64,000 bases of DNA from Emiliania huxleyi CCMP1516 (GCF_000372725.1 NW_005196021.1:1168422-1232421), one strand, 5' to 3'; numbered from the stretch's first letter, positions 44,309-55,569 are shown. The notes: generated from the letters alone by a model not told the origin. Numbers and translations are program-made.

Positions 44309-45815
44309 ATGGAGCCCGATGCGCGACGAGCCGTGGTGTGGTGCGCCTCGTGGTCCTCGCTCGGCGGGAGCCTGATGCTTCTGCTGGCGAGCTCGCTCTT
44401 CCAACGGTCCCACTCCTCTCACTCCCACTCTGCACTGCTCCTCCGCACGCTCGCTGGAATCGGCGCAGCTGATCTGCTCTTCTCCTTGTCCTTCATCCTC
44501 GCGCAGCTGGCACACGGGCAGGTGGGCAGCAGCCTCGGCAGGCTCGGCCCGGCGGTGTGCTCCGCCTCCGCCATCCTCAACGAGTATAGCTCGATGGTCG
44601 CCTCTCTCATGTCAGCGCTCTTTGCCTTTTATCTCCAGTCGGCATATGCGGAGGAGCGGGCCGTCACCTCGCCAGGCAGCTTCGCTCGCCATATCGCCGC
44701 CGCTTGGCTCGTTCCGCTCGCCCTCGAGGCGGCACTCGCCCTCCTCATCTTCCTCCCCGACGGCCTTCTCCATGCAGAGCATGACCTGCCGTGGTGTCAC
44801 TGGAGGTGCACCCGAGACGCTCCGCTCGCGGGCCCGCGCGCGTGTTTGAGTGACCAATGTTCGATGAATACACAGGCGGCGCGCCAGGCCGTACGCCGTG
44901 CTGCAGTACGGCGTGGTCGCGGCGGCCGTCGGGGTGTGCTGCTCTGCATTTGCACGCACGCGCGCCCTCGCCCGCCGCTCGCTGCCGCCGAACATCGGGC
45001 GCCACCTCTCGCTGCAGCACCTCTCCTATCTGCTCGCTTTTCTCGTCTCGCAGCTGCCGGCGCTGGCCCACCGCTCCTGTCAGCTCGTGCCAGCATGTGA
45101 GGCGTCTCCACACCGTGGCTGGCTCGTCGATGCGCATGCCTTGACGCAGCCGTCACAGGGCCTTCTCAACGCGTGCGCTGTCCGCCTCATCCCTTACCCT
45201 TTCCATGCACCCTTACCCTTTCTCTTGCACTGGCTCCGGCGCCCCTGCACTCCCTCCGTACCATCCCTCGCGGCCTTTTGGTCCAGGTGCGTCTATCTCT
45301 CCCACGTTTGGTGGCGCTACGTCATCACCTGCCAGCACGCCTGCCACTCCAGCTGCACGCGGTGCGGCTCGTGCTGCTGGCGCTGGTGGTACGCCGGCGG
45401 CGGCTATGCCTCACCGGGCTTGGGGCGGGGCATCAAGCCGGACCCATTGGCCGACATCACGTCACGCAGCGAAAGTTCGTGCTCTTTCTTCAGCCCACTG
45501 TCGTCAAACGAGGTGGGGCTGACTCCACCGACTCCGTCGGTTCCCACCTCGGCATCGGACATCCTGGTCGGCGGCCACAGCGCTGACCCGGGCGCCTTCA
45601 CATTCCACTTCGGCGTCTCCTCCAACATCCCCTCCAGCATGAAGCCAGATATAGTACGGCCGTCGCCCATCTACCCGCTTCGACCGCCGCCAGCCTTCCC
45701 GCTCTCCTCGATCGATCTCTGCGATTGCTGCGCAGCAGCGGTCTTATTCGTGCCAGCGGCACGTCTCGAGGAGCAAGAAGGAGTTACGAGGTACGAAACC
45801 TTTGGAGCGAGGTGA
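44309..45815 (+). CDS. GPCR-like seven-helix receptor (cAMP-receptor type), spliced
   Basis: Exon 1 runs from ATG 44309 to 44805 with helices SLGGSLMLLLASSLF, LLLRTLAGIGAADLLFSLSF, a segment with AVCSASAILNEYSSMVASLM (helix 3, with the usual Cys) and HIAAAWLVPLALEAALALLI. A GT donor joins in frame to exon 2 at 44876, which reads RRRARPYAVLQYGVVAAAVG and then LQHLSYLLAFLVSQLPALAH (helices 5 and 6). LTQPSQGLLNAC near 45150 fits the helix-7 SLQGFLNA-type motif of Dictyostelium cAMP-receptor-like GPCRs. The 3' part is less certain: a frame with SPLSSNEVGLTPPTPSVPTS, probably a cytoplasmic tail, stops at 45815. Ligand unknown. The MITE and the 540-bp duplication form its immediate upstream region. 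Confidence 0.6.
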
Positions 45816-46177
45816 AAATAGAAGCGAGGTGAATAGAAGCTCCACTCGTCGTGCGATCCCGACATTGGTGCATTGCATTCTGTCGCGGGCAGTGTGACTG
45901 TGTGTTTTGGGCTTTTGAAAACCAGCACACCGCGAAGCGCGATATATAAGAGAGGAAGGAGACGCGACCATGGACGCGACTGTGGACTGACGCTAACGAC
46001 GAGAAGAGAAACGACAGAAAAAAGGATACTCGCGGCATCCTCGCTGTGTAGAGAGTACGGCTCTCTCGTAGACCTGTGATGATGGTGAGTGAAGACGCAT
46101 TATGCAGTTGGAGTTATACCAATCGTCGGCGGAAGCCGGAACTGGTTTCACATAAGATAAAGTCCGGTCCGCGCGCC
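45816..46177. other. Intergenic
   Basis: Contains CGCGATATATAAGAGAGG near 45940, a TATA-like sequence with no clear gene after it. Nothing else seen. Confidence 0.4.
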
Positions 46178-46814
46178 CAGTGCTGGCGATTTACTGGTAT
46201 AGCCCCCCAGAACAATCAAACACTCTACGGCCAAAACAATCAATACCCGGGTTTTCCCAGGTATACCCGCAAAATACCCGGTATTTTGCCAATTTGGCTG
46301 AATTTGGCCGCAATGGCCAATGCGCATAAAGCCGTACGTAAGGCTAGTGCCATTTCGCTGGTCGAGCGACCCGGGGGATGCCCCGCGCGCCTGACCCAGG
46401 CGCGAAAACGAATCTGCGAGGCGTGGCCGCTCACGCGGCCCGATGGGGAGGAACGGGGCGAGCCCCCTCCAACCCACCCGCGCTAGGTCTCGGGCGGCGA
46501 AGGGGTCACTCCCGACGACCTCGGGAACTAGCCGGGGCAGTCGGAGAAGTGGCAACTCCGTGCACTGACGGTCGGCCGTCAGAAAACACGCCTCCGTGGC
46601 TCGGGTTACACCAATCCTCGCTACCCAACGCGGCCAAAGGATATCCACCTCGAGAAAGTACCAGAGCCTCAGACTCGGCTCAGATCCCGAAAATTTGATG
46701 ATTCCACGGAGTTTCGTAATTTACCATACCACTCTCTGCTCATACCATACCACTCCCTAGGAGAATCAAATAAGTGGTAAATACCACTCATTTACCAGTA
46801 AATCGCCAGCACTG
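46178..46814. mobile_element. 637-bp hAT-like non-autonomous element
   Basis: Perfect 22-bp inverted ends beginning CAGTGCTGGCGATTTACTGG. The CAGNG start fits hAT termini. Flanking 8-mers are CGCGCGCC (left) and CGCGCGCG (right), 7 of 8 equal, but the right side is a CG repeat, so the target duplication is not secure. The right subterminal region has repeated ATACCACTC words. No transposase frame. Confidence 0.75.
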
Positions 46815-46894
46815 CGCGCGCGCGCGCGCGCGCGCGCCACCACGCCCCCCCCCCCCCCCCGCCGCTCCTTCTCTAGGCTCAGCTCGACTATCCA

Positions 46895-49800
46895 TCACCA
46901 CTCGTCCTCCTCAACCTCCAGCTCCGCCTCCGGGTCCGCCCCAGCGCCTGCCCCGTGGCCGTGCCGCGACTCCTCGCCGCGGTGCGGCGGCCGCGCCAAA
47001 CGGCGGCGGCCGCTCCTCTCGTGCACGCCCGCCTCGCCAGCCTCGCTCTCCTCGTCGTCCTCGTCGCCGCCATCGGCGAGAACGGCGGTGTCGCGCCCCA
47101 TGAGAAGCAGCCGCCCAATGCTCGTCACCACCGCCGTCCGGTACCCGCCCGCGGACAGCGACGTCGGATGCTCGCCTGGGCGCAGCTGCAGCGGCACCTC
47201 GCCCGCCGTCGGAGCGACGAGCGCGCCAGTCCGTCCGAGCTGCAGATTGGCGTTTGAGCCCCAAGTGAGGAGCGCCCGTCGCCCCTCGCTGCCCGGCGCG
47301 GTCAGCGCGGCGGAGTGCAGCTCGCCAGCAGCGATCTGCTCGACTCCCGACGCGACGTCGCACGCGTCTGCCCGCGTCGGCGCCGCGCGTCCGACCTGGC
47401 CGTAGAGGTTGTCGCCAAACGCGCAGACCCGGCCATCCGAGAGGAGGAGCAGGGAGTGGTAAGCGCCCGCGGCCGCGCCCACCGCCCGCAACGGTGCGCA
47501 CCTCCCCTCCCTCAGGTCCCACGCCGCGCCGGCCGCGCAGCAGCTTGGCCCATCGCACGCAGCGGCGCCCTCCTCCGCGCCGCCTTCCCTGCTCCCCGTG
47601 TCGCCGCCGCCGCCGCCGCCGCCGCCGCCCTCCCCACCGCCGCCGCCCTCCCCGCCGCCGCCGCCCTCCTCCCCGCCGCCGCCCTCCCCACCGCCGCCGC
47701 CGCCCGCCGCCCCACCGCCGCCGCCGCCGCCAGCCGCCCCGCGCCTCTCGACCGGAGAGGGCGCCGGAGTCATCCCCGGCACGGCTGCCCACCGAGGCAT
47801 CGGATCGACCGGCGACGGCGACGCGCGCAGAAGCTGCCCGTGGTGGTTGGCGCCCCACGAGTAGACGTCTCCCTCCTCCGTCAGCGCGAGCGTGTGGTAG
47901 CCGCCCGCTGCGACGGCCACCACGCGCGGCGGCGCAGCCGTCGCCGCCGGCGCGCTCTCCGGCCTGTGCCGCGGGGGTAGCCTCACCGCACCGGGAGGGA
48001 AGAGCCGGACCGCAGCCTCGCTAGGGGGAGGGACCGGCGCCCAGCCCAGCTGCCCGTGCGAGTTGGAGCCCCACGTCCACACGCGGCCCTTTGCGGACAG
48101 TGCGACCGAATGCACGTGCCCGCCCGCGAGGTGGACGACAGAGTCCTCGGCCTCGATCCCCGGCAGCAGCAGGCGCGCCGCCGAGCCGTCCCTCTCTAGC
48201 CCCGGCGCCGCCGGCGGTGCCGCGCCCGTGCCCTCGTCCCCTGGCTCCCCCACGGAGTCCGCCTCGTCGTCCTCCTCGCCGCCGCCGCACGAGAGAACGG
48301 CCGGCCCTCCCCCGGCGTGCACAAGCGTGTGGAACCCGCCGCACCCAAACACCGGTAGCTCGCCGTCGGGCAGCAAGCCCGCCACGCTCGAAGCGAGGCC
48401 GGGCTCGGCGTCGTAGTCGAGCCCGCCGTCGAGCGAGCGGCAGAGCTGGCGCGCCGCGTTCTCGCCCCACGTGTAGAGCCCGGACGCCGGCGCCGCGCCT
48501 GCGCGCTCGGCTGCGCTCCTCGAGGCGCTCCTCCCCTCCGCCCACGCGAGGAGGTGGAAGCCACACACGCGCACCGCTCGCACGGACGCGTCGCCGCCGA
48601 GGAAGGCGGACGGCTCGTACCCGCCGTCGACGTCGGCCTCGTCCTCGCCCTCGTCGCCGCCCCCCCCCTGCCCCGCCCCGCCCTCCCCCCTCCTCCAATG
48701 CGAGCTTCCCTCGCCGACCGACGCCTCCGCCGCCCCGGCCCCCTCGGGCGCGCCCGCGCCGGCGGCCTCGTCGCCGAGCGCCGTCTCGTGGAGCAGTGAG
48801 GCGGACGGGTGCTCGCCCCACACGACGAGGTGCCCGCTGCGCGAGACGGCGGCCGAGAAATAGGCGCCGGCGGCGAGGAGGGACGGCGGGTCCGCCTTGG
48901 GCAGAGGCAGCTCCGCCCGCTGCGGCATCCCGTCCCAGCGCACGCCGCGCGTGCGCGCGAGCTGGTAGCGGCCGTTGTATCCAAAGGACCAGACGTGAGA
49001 CGCGTTGCAGAGGGCGAGCGTGTGGTACTCGCCGAGCGCGAGCGCGGCCGCGCCGAACTCGACGCCTCCGAACGGCTCGGAGCTGTGCGCCTCGCCGACT
49101 TGCGACGCGTTGCTCGCCTCTGCGCCGAGCTGGCCGAAAGAGTTGTCGCCCCACAGCAGCAGCCGCCCGCCGCTGGTGCGAGCCGCGGAGTGGTACGACG
49201 AGGCGGCGACCTCCACCACCTCCTCGCCCGCGCGCAGCGGCAGCGGCACCGCCGCCGCCTCGGCAGCCACGTCAAACTCCGCCTCGAACTCGGCCTCGCT
49301 CGGCGGCGCGCCGGCCGCGCCGCTCAGCACCGAGGCGGTGAAGCCGCGCCGGCCCTCGCCCAGCTGGCCGTGGGTGTTGTCCCCCCAGCCGAGGAGGCGG
49401 CCGCCACTCGTGCGGGCGAGCGAGTGCGAGGCGGCCGCGGCGAGGCCGACCACCGCCTCGCCCTTCTCGAGCGGGAGAGGCACCTTGAGGGGCGTCTCGA
49501 CGGCGTGCTCGGTCCGCGCGCCCAGCTGCCCGAACCCGTTGTCGCCGAACGCGTAGACGGCACCCGACGCGCCGAGGACGAGGGTGTGCAGCTCCCCGCA
49601 CGCGACGGCGGTGGCGTGCTCGGGCAGCGGGACTCGCGCCGGCAGCGCGAGAGGCGCGTCCAGCATCTCCAGCTCGGCGGGCGCCACGCTCATCGGCGTC
49701 TCCTCAGGAAGCACGCCGCACTGCCCGTGCCCGTTGTCGCCCCACGCAAACACCTCGCCGGAGGCCAGCACGGCGGCAGAGTGCATTCGGCCTGCGCAGG

Positions 49801-50335
49801 CGTCGACTGCCGCCGCCGCCGCAAGCCCACCGCTCCGTCCCGGCCACCGCAGCGCGTACGGCTGCCACGCCGTGTACGGGAGGCGCGAGGCGGAGAGCGG
49901 CCGACCCAGCTGCCCCATGGCGTTGTCCGCGAAGGCGTACACCGCGCCGGAGGCCGTCCGCACGAGGAGATGAAGTTCGCCCGCAGAGAGGCTCACGATC
50001 CGCTCTCCGGCCGGTAGCCCGAGCGGCTGGGTGCTCCCGCTCCCCGCGCCGTCAAACAGCAGCAGCAGCGGCGCCGGAGCTGCAGCAGCCCGCTCGGCGG
50101 CAGCGGCCAAAGAATACGGCGCTGCAGCGGCGCTATCCAGCAGCGGGTAGGGCGCGCTGTCTGGAGGTGAGCATGACCCGCAGGATAGCGAGCAGGTACG
50201 CGCCATGAAGCCCGCGTTGTCCTCGCAATGGCCGACAGTCGCCCAGAAATAACAGTCGCCCTTCAGGTCGGCGCATGCGAGCGCCGCTTCCGGGACGGCA
50301 TCGGTTGCTTCCGCAAGCAGCAGGAGCAGTATCAT
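46895..50335 (-). CDS. Large secreted ShK-domain / RCC1-repeat protein
   Basis: Single-exon frame, ATG 50335 to stop 46895, 1146 aa. MILLLLLAEATDAVPEAALA is a signal peptide. It is followed by a ShK-type six-cysteine domain (ADLKGDCYFWATVGHCEDNA, then GFMARTCSLSCGSC). The rest is a long series of RCC1-type beta-propeller repeats, recognisable by units such as VYAFGDNGFGQLG, LLGWGDNTHGQLG, VWTWGSNSHGQLG and VYSWGANHHGQLL, enough for more than one propeller. A glycine/glutamate run (about 865-920) comes from CCG-type repeats at 47600-47740. The acidic C-terminus ends EAELEVEEDEW. RCC1 propellers are usually intracellular, so a secreted or ER-lumen form with a ShK module is unusual. It probably binds proteins or glycans; no catalytic site is seen. 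The start was moved from a TTG at 50350 to the first ATG. Confidence 0.85.
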   Translation of the reverse strand: MILLLLLAEATDAVPEAALACADLKGDCYFWATVGHCEDNAGFMARTCSLSCGSCSPPDSAPYPLLDSAAAAPYSLAAAAERAAAAPAPLLLLFDGAGSGSTQPLGLPAGERIVSLSAGELHLLVRTASGAVYAFADNAMGQLGRPLSASRLPYTAWQPYALRWPGRSGGLAAAAAVDACAGRMHSAAVLASGEVFAWGDNGHGQCGVLPEETPMSVAPAELEMLDAPLALPARVPLPEHATAVACGELHTLVLGASGAVYAFGDNGFGQLGARTEHAVETPLKVPLPLEKGEAVVGLAAAASHSLARTSGGRLLGWGDNTHGQLGEGRRGFTASVLSGAAGAPPSEAEFEAEFDVAAEAAAVPLPLRAGEEVVEVAASSYHSAARTSGGRLLLWGDNSFGQLGAEASNASQVGEAHSSEPFGGVEFGAAALALGEYHTLALCNASHVWSFGYNGRYQLARTRGVRWDGMPQRAELPLPKADPPSLLAAGAYFSAAVSRSGHLVVWGEHPSASLLHETALGDEAAGAGAPEGAGAAEASVGEGSSHWRRGEGGAGQGGGGDEGEDEADVDGGYEPSAFLGGDASVRAVRVCGFHLLAWAEGRSASRSAAERAGAAPASGLYTWGENAARQLCRSLDGGLDYDAEPGLASSVAGLLPDGELPVFGCGGFHTLVHAGGGPAVLSCGGGEEDDEADSVGEPGDEGTGAAPPAAPGLERDGSAARLLLPGIEAEDSVVHLAGGHVHSVALSAKGRVWTWGSNSHGQLGWAPVPPPSEAAVRLFPPGAVRLPPRHRPESAPAATAAPPRVVAVAAGGYHTLALTEEGDVYSWGANHHGQLLRASPSPVDPMPRWAAVPGMTPAPSPVERRGAAGGGGGGGAAGGGGGGEGGGGEEGGGGGEGGGGGEGGGGGGGGGDTGSREGGAEEGAAACDGPSCCAAGAAWDLREGRCAPLRAVGAAAGAYHSLLLLSDGRVCAFGDNLYGQVGRAAPTRADACDVASGVEQIAAGELHSAALTAPGSEGRRALLTWGSNANLQLGRTGALVAPTAGEVPLQLRPGEHPTSLSAGGYRTAVVTSIGRLLLMGRDTAVLADGGDEDDEESEAGEAGVHERSGRRRLARPPHRGEESRHGHGAGAGADPEAELEVEEDEW

Positions 50336-50371
50336 CCGGCTTCTCCCCAAATACTACCCGGGTATCTCACA

Positions 50372-50510
50372 TTTACTTGATAAACCAGCCGATCCAACAA
50401 TCCTTTCACACCGGACGGTAGAGCCAAATCTGACGGCCAGAAAGCTCACCAGCCTCGCAACACATGTCATACCCATCCCTGACAAGCGTGGTTTGACTCA
50501 CAGAAGCCGC
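50372..50510 (+). repeat. Dispersed repeat, second copy of 11860-11990
   Basis: Begins TTACTTGATAAACCAGCCGA and ends ACTCACAGAAGCCG, with small indels relative to the other copy. It lies in the upstream region of the ShK-RCC1 gene. Confidence 0.8.
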
Positions 50511-52151
50511 AGGCCACGTGGAGACATAGCTACGTGACCACGCAAAACACGCCCGGAGACGGCTCACATCCCGATATCCCGGGCTCCAACAATGGTCCCA
50601 CTATCGGGCCTATCGCGGTCCGACATCGATCTACTTGGCTGTCCCCAGCCCACAGGTACCGGGTGCACCCAGCCTGGCCGCAAGAGGGCGGGCCCGGGCC
50701 GAGCCTCCCACTCAGAGGTCCATTGAAGTCGTCCGCGGCGCCGTCCCGAAGCAGCAGCCGCGGGAGCGGGAGCGGGGAAGCTCGTACTCGGCCCGACGCG
50801 ATAATGTTGACAACAATGCAATGCCAACTGTGCGTACAATGACTTGTACACACATCACCTGGGTCGTGATGGTCCATATGAAGGATGGACAGAGTCACGC
50901 ACATCGCCTACACGGTCTGAGGGTGGTGAGGACTGATACATGCCCGGGTCGGGTTGAGTGCGCTCGGAGAAGAACAAAGTGTGAACTATGCGCCAAATGC
51001 GCTGGTCAAGGGGACAGGAGGATGTTGTGTGTGACAGGGCTGCCTGGAGCAGCCCCAAGCTGGAGGCCTTCGTCCACAGGGACCCGTCAAGGAGCGTCTT
51101 CTAGCATTGTCTGCACCACTGTCACGGATCACGCAAGGCCGCTACGGAGACGAGCAGCTCCGAATCCGCGGCAATCTTCATGCATCCAGGCGTCACAGTC
51201 AATATCAGTGGTCTAGCCACCGCCATGCACAGCTTGACGTCGATGTCTCCAGGCTGGAGTGCCTGTATCCTTTGTTACGCCGCTCGGAGGTCTGATGGAG
51301 CCGCAGAACGCCTGGGGCTGTGAGGGCGTCAGGCGGTGCCGCAGATAGACTTCTACCTCATAGCGCGCACCGAGTTATCCGTGCCGGGCCCTGGCCGCCG
51401 CCAGCGGACGGTGCTCTACCAGCAAGGTACCTACAGGGCACATTGTTGGACTTTGGCGGCCGATTTGCGCTCGAGCCGCCGCGCGGGAATCAGCACCGGC
51501 AGGCAGCAAGAGCACGACTGGCGACCGAGAAGCCAGCAGTGCTGCGCCGACACATGCCGGTCTGGACAGTGCGCGAAGCAGCCGCATGCGGCCTTACAGA
51601 GGCCGAGCGCGCGGTGATTGTTGGACGGTCACGTCGTTTCGGTTTATCGGGACGCGCCGGGATATCAAGTAAATGCGAGATACGCAAGAGCCAAGAGGAA
51701 GGGTTTGCACTTTTTGGCGGGTGGGGTCTGGCGCTCGCGCCCACGAACATGGCAGTCACCTCGTCGCCTTGTCTGTCGTGTGAAAAAAAAGAGTGAAAAA
51801 AGCGGCCCGAGACAAACCCCAACCCGCCCAACAACCCAACCCAACCCAAAAAGCACGGTTCTGAAGTTGGGCCCTCGGCCTAAACAAGCGGCCAAAACAC
51901 AAGAGAAGAAGACTCTCTCTCTCTCAAAACACTTGCAACCCGTTCGAAACGCGAGAGTGGCACCGGCGTGTAGCCTCGAAGGGGCAGCCGGGGTCTCGCG
52001 TTTAGGGTCGTACAAGGATGTAAGACAAGAAGCAGGGCGCGAGCCGCGCACAAAAGGCGCAGATTTCACTGTATACTGAGTGAGCAGGATTTATTCGTCG
52101 AACCAAAAGTTGCCACGGCCGTTTCCATCGGTTGGACGTTGCTTGCAACTC
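50511..52151. other. Intergenic, no convincing gene
   Basis: Several frames of 100-190 codons without recognised motifs (for example plus 51320-51796 with TEAERAVIVGRSRRFGLSG). Codon use is not decisive. Possibly decayed repeat DNA. Confidence 0.4.
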
Positions 52152-52460
52152 ATGTATATGCCACCACCTCCGGCGGAGGGCGACGCCTTCGACCTGCAGT
52201 GCCCGTCGCCCGCCCGTCTCTCCCACCGCCGCCGCCCTTCCCGAATGCTCGCCGCCGCGCCCTCCAGGTGGGAGGAAGTGGTCGAGCTGCTGAGCCAGCT
52301 CGAGCTCAAGTTTGACGCGCTCGTCATCGGATGTGCCGCCCTCTTCTACGCCTACCTCGCTGGACACCTGGAAGGTAGTTTCGGCCGGTTAGAGGCGATT
52401 TACGACAAGCTGAGGGGAAGGTTGAAGGAGAGGCTTGCGCCCTCTACTCGTATGCTCTGA
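52152..52460 (+). CDS. Small hypothetical protein with one membrane segment
   Basis: ATG 52152 to TGA 52458-52460, 102 aa. A proline-rich start (MYMPPPPAEGDAFDLQ) is followed by an amphipathic part and a likely membrane helix, DALVIGCAALFYAYLAGHL, then a basic tail (YDKLRGRLKERLAPSTRML). No family recognised. The frame is short and could be chance, but its third positions are GC-rich and the helix is well formed. Confidence 0.4.
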   Translation: MYMPPPPAEGDAFDLQCPSPARLSHRRRPSRMLAAAPSRWEEVVELLSQLELKFDALVIGCAALFYAYLAGHLEGSFGRLEAIYDKLRGRLKERLAPSTRML

Positions 52461-53761
52461 GTCAGCTCTCTAGACTACCAGCTCCAGTCAGGGCTGCGCA
52501 GTCCGGCAGTAGCTTTGCTGACTGCAGCCACTGAGGGAGGAGAAGGGAGTGGGCGTCCCTCGCTTCTACTGCACATGTACGCGTGTCACGCTCTGAACAC
52601 GTGAATGACCGCGGTAGTCCCACCTGATTCGTTGCTCTACACCCGCACGGTGTGGCATCGCCACCGTTTTGCGGCACCGCGAGTCGCACGAAATTCTCTT
52701 CGATTGCCATACTTGCTGCACCAGGACGCATGCGGCCACCCAACTCTACCACGAGTCTGCGGTACACAGCAGCTCTCGGCGACGTCGAGATCGCTGTGAC
52801 GGGGTGCCACGTCCACGTCGTGCCCTCGTGCCGCACACAATGCGGCACGATGTCGCCCGCATCGCCCCATCACCCATCAGCAACCCGCCGCTCCCCGGCG
52901 CGCCCCTCCTCTCCTCCACTGCCTCTCTGTCCCAGCGGCCGGCGGCGCTGTGGCGGCGGTGTCGACTGCTGCGGCAGTGGTTTCGCCAATGGCCGGCGGC
53001 CGGGCGGCGGGGCGTCGCTCCACCGCCTCATGCGCCGCCGCTTCGCCGCGCCGCACCTTCCATCTCCCCGCCTCCGCCCACCTCTCCCCGCCTCCCCTCC
53101 GCCTCCGTGGGGGGTTCCCCACCCGCGCCCCCCCGCACCACCGCCGCCTCCCTCTCCGCTCGACCTGCTCCTCACAACCGGTTTCACATGGTCCACACGC
53201 ACACACACGCTGCACACGATTGGCTCGGGAGCCGACACGAGGCGCACTGTCACCGGCCGTAGCACCGGGTCCGGACTGTGTTGGACACACAGCACATAAC
53301 TCACAGGACAGCTCACGAGGTGGCGCTATGTAGAGGAGTCCTCGGGGACTGACGCGGGAGATTTTGTTTTTGAGGCATCACGTCTCCATGCCGCCGTCAA
53401 GTCGGAGCCAGTCTGCGGCGACCACAGCGCTCACCGCAGGGATATGCGAGCTTTTCAAAGTCATGCTTTTGCGCGAAATCCCACAATGGTGGATTTTGGG
53501 GCGCTGTGGGCCCCCTCTACCGCATGCCCGTTACGGCTTTATAAGAGATCTGTATCGCACCATTCTCTGCGAGCGCGTGCTTGCCTCCTGCCCCTCCTCC
53601 CGCTCCGCCATCGGCTCCCGAGCCCTGTGACCGGTGCTCCCCCGCATGCCCCCCCCCCCCCCCCCCACCCCCGGGTGGCGCGTGGCCACCCCCATCCCGG
53701 CCGAATCTCTCGGCAGCTTTGGTGGTGGGCGCCTTGACCCGCCCCGCCCCCTCACCGACCC
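52461..53761. other. Intergenic, low-complexity C-rich DNA
   Basis: C/G-rich DNA with a C18 run near 53648 and poor frames on both strands. No gene called. Confidence 0.45.
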
Positions 53762-55569
53762 TCAGCGGCGGTCGCCGCCATACCCGCCGTATCGCTCGCC
53801 GCCGCCGCCGCCGCCGCCGTACCGGTCGCCGCCGCGGTCGTAGTCCTCGTAGCGAGGCGGAGGGCCACGGTCTTCGTACCGTGGAGGCGGCCCGCGGTCG
53901 TCGTAGCGCGGCGGAGGGCCGCCCCCGTAGCCGCCGCCTACTCGAGTATTGCGGCCGGGGCGAGGTCAGGGGCGGGGCCGGGGGGCAAAAGTTCGAATGT
54001 TGCGGGCTGGCCTCCTCGGTCGCCGTAGCCGCCTCCGCCGCCGTAGCCGCCGCCTGTCGCAGTCGGGGGCGGGGTCGGCACAGGGGTCGGGTTGCTGGGC
54101 GTCCGTGGCGCTGCTCGGGTCCTCGGTCGGCGTAGCCGCCGCCGCGGTCGCCGTAGCGGTCGCCTCCGCCGCCATAGCCTCCCCCGCCGCCATAGCCTCC
54201 CCCGCCGCCATAGCCTCCGCCGCCATACCCGCCGCCCCCCCCTCCGTACCCGCCCCCTCCGCCATACCCGCCTCCCGGCCCCCCGCCGGCGTATCCGCCG
54301 CCGGCGTATCCGCCGCCGCCGCTGTAGCCGCCGCCGTAGCCGCCCGCGGCCGGCGCCGGCGCCTCGCAGCCGCCGTACACGTCGACGGCGCGGTCCTTGC
54401 CCTTGCGCTCGTCGAACGCCTACGGGCGAGGTGTGGAGGGCTAAAGTGTGGAGAGTGGTGGGCGAAATGTGGAGCGGCGGACAAAGTGTGGAGCGGCGGG
54501 CGAGGTGTGGAGGGCTAAAGTGTGGAGAGTGGTGGGCGAAATGTGGAGCGGCGGACAAAGTGTGGAGCGGCGGGCGAGGTGTGGAGCGGCGGGCGAGGTG
54601 TGGAGCGGGGCAGTGTGGAGTGGTGGGGGAGGTGTGGAGCGGCAGCGAAGTGTGTGGCGGCGGTGTGGGCGGCGACGGCGCAGAAGCGGAGAGGGTCTCG
54701 GGGGTCGTCTCTGCGCCTTTGTGTACTCGACGCGATCGCCCTCGCGCAGCACCTAAACCCAGGCGCGAATTGTGAAAAGAAGGCCGGGCGGCGGGCCGCT
54801 GCGGCGGCTCATCGCAGCTGTGGATGGCGCTGGCGGCGGGCGGCGTGCGCGTGGACTCATCTCAGCTCGACATCTCGGCGAATCTCGGCGTATCTCGGTC
54901 AATCTCGGCGTATCACACCTGCCCGTCCTTGACCTCGCTCATGTGGACGAAGAGGTCCTCACCGCCGTCGTCCTGTACGCAGGCTCGTGGGCGCGTGAGG
55001 GGACGCTCTGTCTGCACGACCCACCAGGTCCGCGCCTGCTTGATGAAGCCATACCCCTTGTCGAGGTTCCACCGCATCGCCGTCCCCACACTCTTGCCGG
55101 GGCGCGGCTGGCCCGTGAAGCCGCCGCCGCCGCCGCGCTTATCGCGCGGATCCTCGCCCTCGACGCCGCCGTACACGTTGAGCGCGCGGTCCTTGCCCTT
55201 GCTCGCGTCGTACTGCTTCTCGAACCGAACGCTGTCGCCCTCGCGCAGCATGTTGCCGTCGCGGATCGCAGAGAGGTGGCAAAAGATGTCGTCCGAGCCG
55301 TCGTCCGGCTTGATGAAGCCGAAGCCCTTCTCGTTCCAGCGCAGGGCGACGCCAGTCAGCTGACCGCCGCCCTCGCCGCCGCCTTCGCCGCCGCCTTCTG
55401 CGCTGACGTGCCCTTCGGCGTCGGTGCCGCCGTTGCCTCCGTCCGTCTCCGCCGGCTCGTCCGCTGGCGGACCGCGCGGCGGGCTTCGCGAGCGCGAGCG
55501 CTCCTCGGCGGCGGCATCGCCAGCTTCGCGGTCGAGGCGTCCTCGGTCGTCGTCGCCATTTCCGTCCAT
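53762..55569 (-). CDS. Cold-shock-domain glycine-rich RNA-binding protein, about 6 exons
   Basis: Exon 1 55569-55036, exon 2 54972-54919, exon 3 54752-54717, exon 4 from 54419, with at least two more exons to the stop at 53762. An acidic/RS-like N-terminus is followed by two cold-shock domains. CSD1 has [20 protein letters not shown] and [19 protein letters not shown]2 is split by three introns: [45 protein letters not shown], then [16 protein letters not shown]. Both carry RNP1/RNP2-like motifs (KGFGFI, IFCHL; KGYGFI, LFVHM). The tail is YGGGG repeats and [18 protein letters not shown], an RGG/GP-rich region. It is probably an RNA chaperone acting in mRNA translation or stress. Introns 1 and 3 begin with GC. 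Intron 3 holds a GTGTGGAGCGGCGGGCGAG-type minisatellite. Exon borders after exon 4 are approximate. Confidence 0.85.
54428..54650. repeat. Minisatellite inside an intron of the cold-shock gene
   Basis: Tandem units of about 19 bp (GTGTGGAGCGGCGGGCGAG and variants such as GTGTGGAGAGTGGTGGGCG), plus a larger duplicated block of about 74 bp. All within intron 3. Confidence 0.9.

Noticed and set aside
48021-50017. Several long frames on both strands inside 48-50 kb
   Set aside because: Shadows of the ShK-RCC1 gene with Arg/Pro-rich translations caused by high GC.
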